NCBI GenBank assembly: GCA_964547525.1
Contig: CAZJOD010000182.1
Location: 1 to 6,909 of the forward strand
Reading direction: 5' to 3'
Origin: CAZJOD01 sp964547525
GTDB lineage: Bacteria > Bacillota > Clostridia > JAAYHZ01
Length of the DNA: 6,909 nucleotides
Shown: piece after piece, positions 6,365-6,909 of the stretch
How positions within the stretch are numbered: the stretch's first letter is position 1
Layout: each line of letters opens with the position of its first letter
Position numbers and translations under genes: made by a program
Notes under the pieces: generated by a model
What the model saw: the letters and a program-made list of their open reading frames with translations, nothing else
Told to the model about the DNA's origin: nothing
Database searches by the model: none

Positions 6365-6454
6365 TTAAGCAACCCCAATTTCGACAACAAAACAAAGTCC
6401 GAACATCGGACTATTAAACCTATTATCAGTTAATTTGAGATTACTTAAAATCAT
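6365..6454 (-). CDS. 29-codon small ORF, possible leader peptide or peptide gene upstream of satD
   Basis: ATG at 6454 is preceded by AAGGGG (complement of 6462-6467) at an ideal 7-base distance, and a strong promoter lies just upstream (6488-6516). The peptide begins MILSNLKLTDNRFN and ends FGLCFVVEIGVA, with one Cys and a hydrophobic tail; TAA at 6365-6367 is immediately next to the satD operator palindrome. I do not recognise the peptide. An intrinsic-terminator-like hairpin lies within its codons 14-20, so it may be an attenuator leader whose translation controls read-through into satD. Other possibilities are a secreted or toxic mini-peptide, or chance. The initiation signals are much better than random; the function is unknown. 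Confidence 0.45.
   Translation of the reverse strand: MILSNLKLTDNRFNSPMFGLCFVVEIGVA
6382..6412 (-). terminator. intrinsic terminator or attenuator before satD
   Basis: On the minus strand AGTCCGA-TGT-TCGGACT (complement of 6396-6412) is a perfect 7-bp stem with a 3-base loop followed by TTGTTTTGTTGTCG. The T-rich tail occurs only in the minus direction. It lies inside the 29-codon small ORF and between the upstream strong promoter and the satD proximal promoter, so it would end the upstream transcript unless ribosomes or another factor disrupt the stem. Confidence 0.55.
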
Positions 6455-6489
6455 CGTCGCGCCCCTTTTCATTAATAATTTTAAGTAAT
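6440..6489. repeat. perfect 12-bp inverted repeat around the start of the small ORF
   Basis: ATTACTTAAAAT (6440-6451) and ATTTTAAGTAAT (6478-6489) are perfect complements 26 bases apart. The gap holds the Shine-Dalgarno and ATG of the small ORF; one arm is its codons 2-5 and the other overlaps the -10 box and predicted transcription start. It could be a DNA operator, or an RNA stem placing the start site in a loop if transcription begins early enough. Confidence 0.5.
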
Positions 6490-6516
6490 TATTTCACAAA
6501 ATTTCCTTTTTGTCAA
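6488..6516 (-). promoter_or_regulatory. strong distal promoter upstream of the small ORF and satD
   Basis: Reading leftward, a consensus -35 TTGACA (complement of 6511-6516) and -10 AATAAT (complement of 6488-6493, 5 of 6) are exactly 17 bases apart. The predicted start near 6481 is about 27 bases before the small ORF's ATG at 6454. Confidence 0.7.
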
Positions 6517-6541
6517 ATCCTTAAAAAAGTCAATAATTTTG

Positions 6542-6579
6542 CTGCTGGAGTTCCAATAATTAATCTGGCACACCAGCAG
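6542..6579. repeat. 14-bp imperfect inverted repeat upstream of the distal promoter
   Basis: CTGCTGGAGTTCCA (6542-6555) and TGGCACACCAGCAG (6566-6579) pair at 12 of 14 positions around ATAATTAATC. It is the most GC-rich spot in this stretch and lies about 25 bases before the -35 of the distal promoter. No T-run follows immediately on either strand (TTTACC on plus), so it may be an activator or repressor site, or a weak terminator for the decayed gene to the right. Confidence 0.4.
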
Positions 6580-6663
6580 TTTACCTCATAACACCATAAA
6601 AATGCAATACAAAGTCATTATACGATTAAATACAGGACTGGAGGACTGGATTGTCTCACTCCG

Positions 6664-6909
6664 TCATTTTGTCACATTTTCAGGCATACCGGTAGTTTTG
6701 AGCTTGAATAGGTACTCGTCTTTGGTTAGCTCATAATCCTCTGATGATTGCAGTTCACCCAACTGATTTTTCCATAATCATGGTTAACAGCTACAAACTA
6801 TAATAAAAACTGTTACAGATACTTTTAACATTTCAGTTCCTGATTTCGTGAAACTTAAATACAATCGTTCCACATCCGATATAAAAGCCATATCGGTATT
6901 TCTTATGAG
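6664..6909 (-). pseudogene. probable decayed gene entering from the right edge
   Basis: One minus-strand frame is open from the window edge for 41 codons (visible MAFISDVERLYLSFTKSG), meets TAA at 6784-6786 and TGA at 6778-6780, then continues in the same frame for 37 codons (including GELQSSEDYELTKDEYLFKL) to TGA 6664-6666. The composition of the second part, with charged, amphipathic residues, looks like real protein. Two stops in an otherwise open frame suggest a nonsense-riddled C-terminus, although chance is possible. I cannot assign a family. A 7-bp inverted repeat CCGATAT/ATATCGG lies within it at 6876-6896. Confidence 0.3.

Noticed and set aside
6602..6736. 44-codon plus-strand ORF starting at ATG 6602
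   Set aside because: No ribosome site, and the opposite strand over the same bases has the more protein-like frame.

Overview
The window looks like a low-GC Firmicute, most likely a clostridium. It is AT-rich, has strong purine Shine-Dalgarno sites (GGGGG, AAGGGG, AGGTGG) and TTGACA/TATAAT-type promoters, and encodes a Gram-positive lipoprotein with a lipobox and a protein with three S-layer homology (SLH) domains. Species cannot be named from the sequence.

Left part (1-4440), cell-surface genes: the last 36 codons of a beta-rich, probably secreted protein (+), a 13-codon ORF behind a very good Shine-Dalgarno site that may be a gene remnant, and a bidirectional-looking hairpin terminator. 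Then comes an orphan ABC-type extracellular solute-binding lipoprotein (-) and, divergently across about 440 bp, an SLH-anchored protein (+) with a signal peptide, two FlgD-like Ig modules, an SH3-like module and three SLH repeats. No permease or ATPase gene accompanies the solute-binding protein.

Right part (4441-6909), a compact minus-strand module. A SatD-family gene is followed 10 bp downstream by a DUF3307 multi-pass membrane protein gene. SatD has a nucleotide-cyclase/GGDEF-like N-terminal half with both candidate metal-binding acidic motifs, and a C-terminal helix-turn-helix. The membrane protein is a near-perfect family member but carries a +1 frameshift in a TTTT run after codon 31. 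A palindrome with core TGCAACC-N6-GGTTGCA overlaps the promoter directly before satD. The same core with the same spacing recurs in two perfect 29-bp tandem copies, plus a third decayed one, just past the end of the membrane gene. Upstream of satD lies a second, strong promoter, a 29-codon small ORF with an excellent ribosome-binding site, and an intrinsic-terminator-like hairpin inside that small ORF.

The most interesting reading, which is inference, is a self-contained, autoregulated module of a cyclase-like DNA-binding sensor plus a membrane partner, bracketed by its own operator and headed by an attenuated leader. This resembles in architecture (not demonstrated homology) the cyclase-plus-membrane-effector signalling and defence pairs. 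The last about 250 bp hold a probable decayed minus-strand gene entering from the right.
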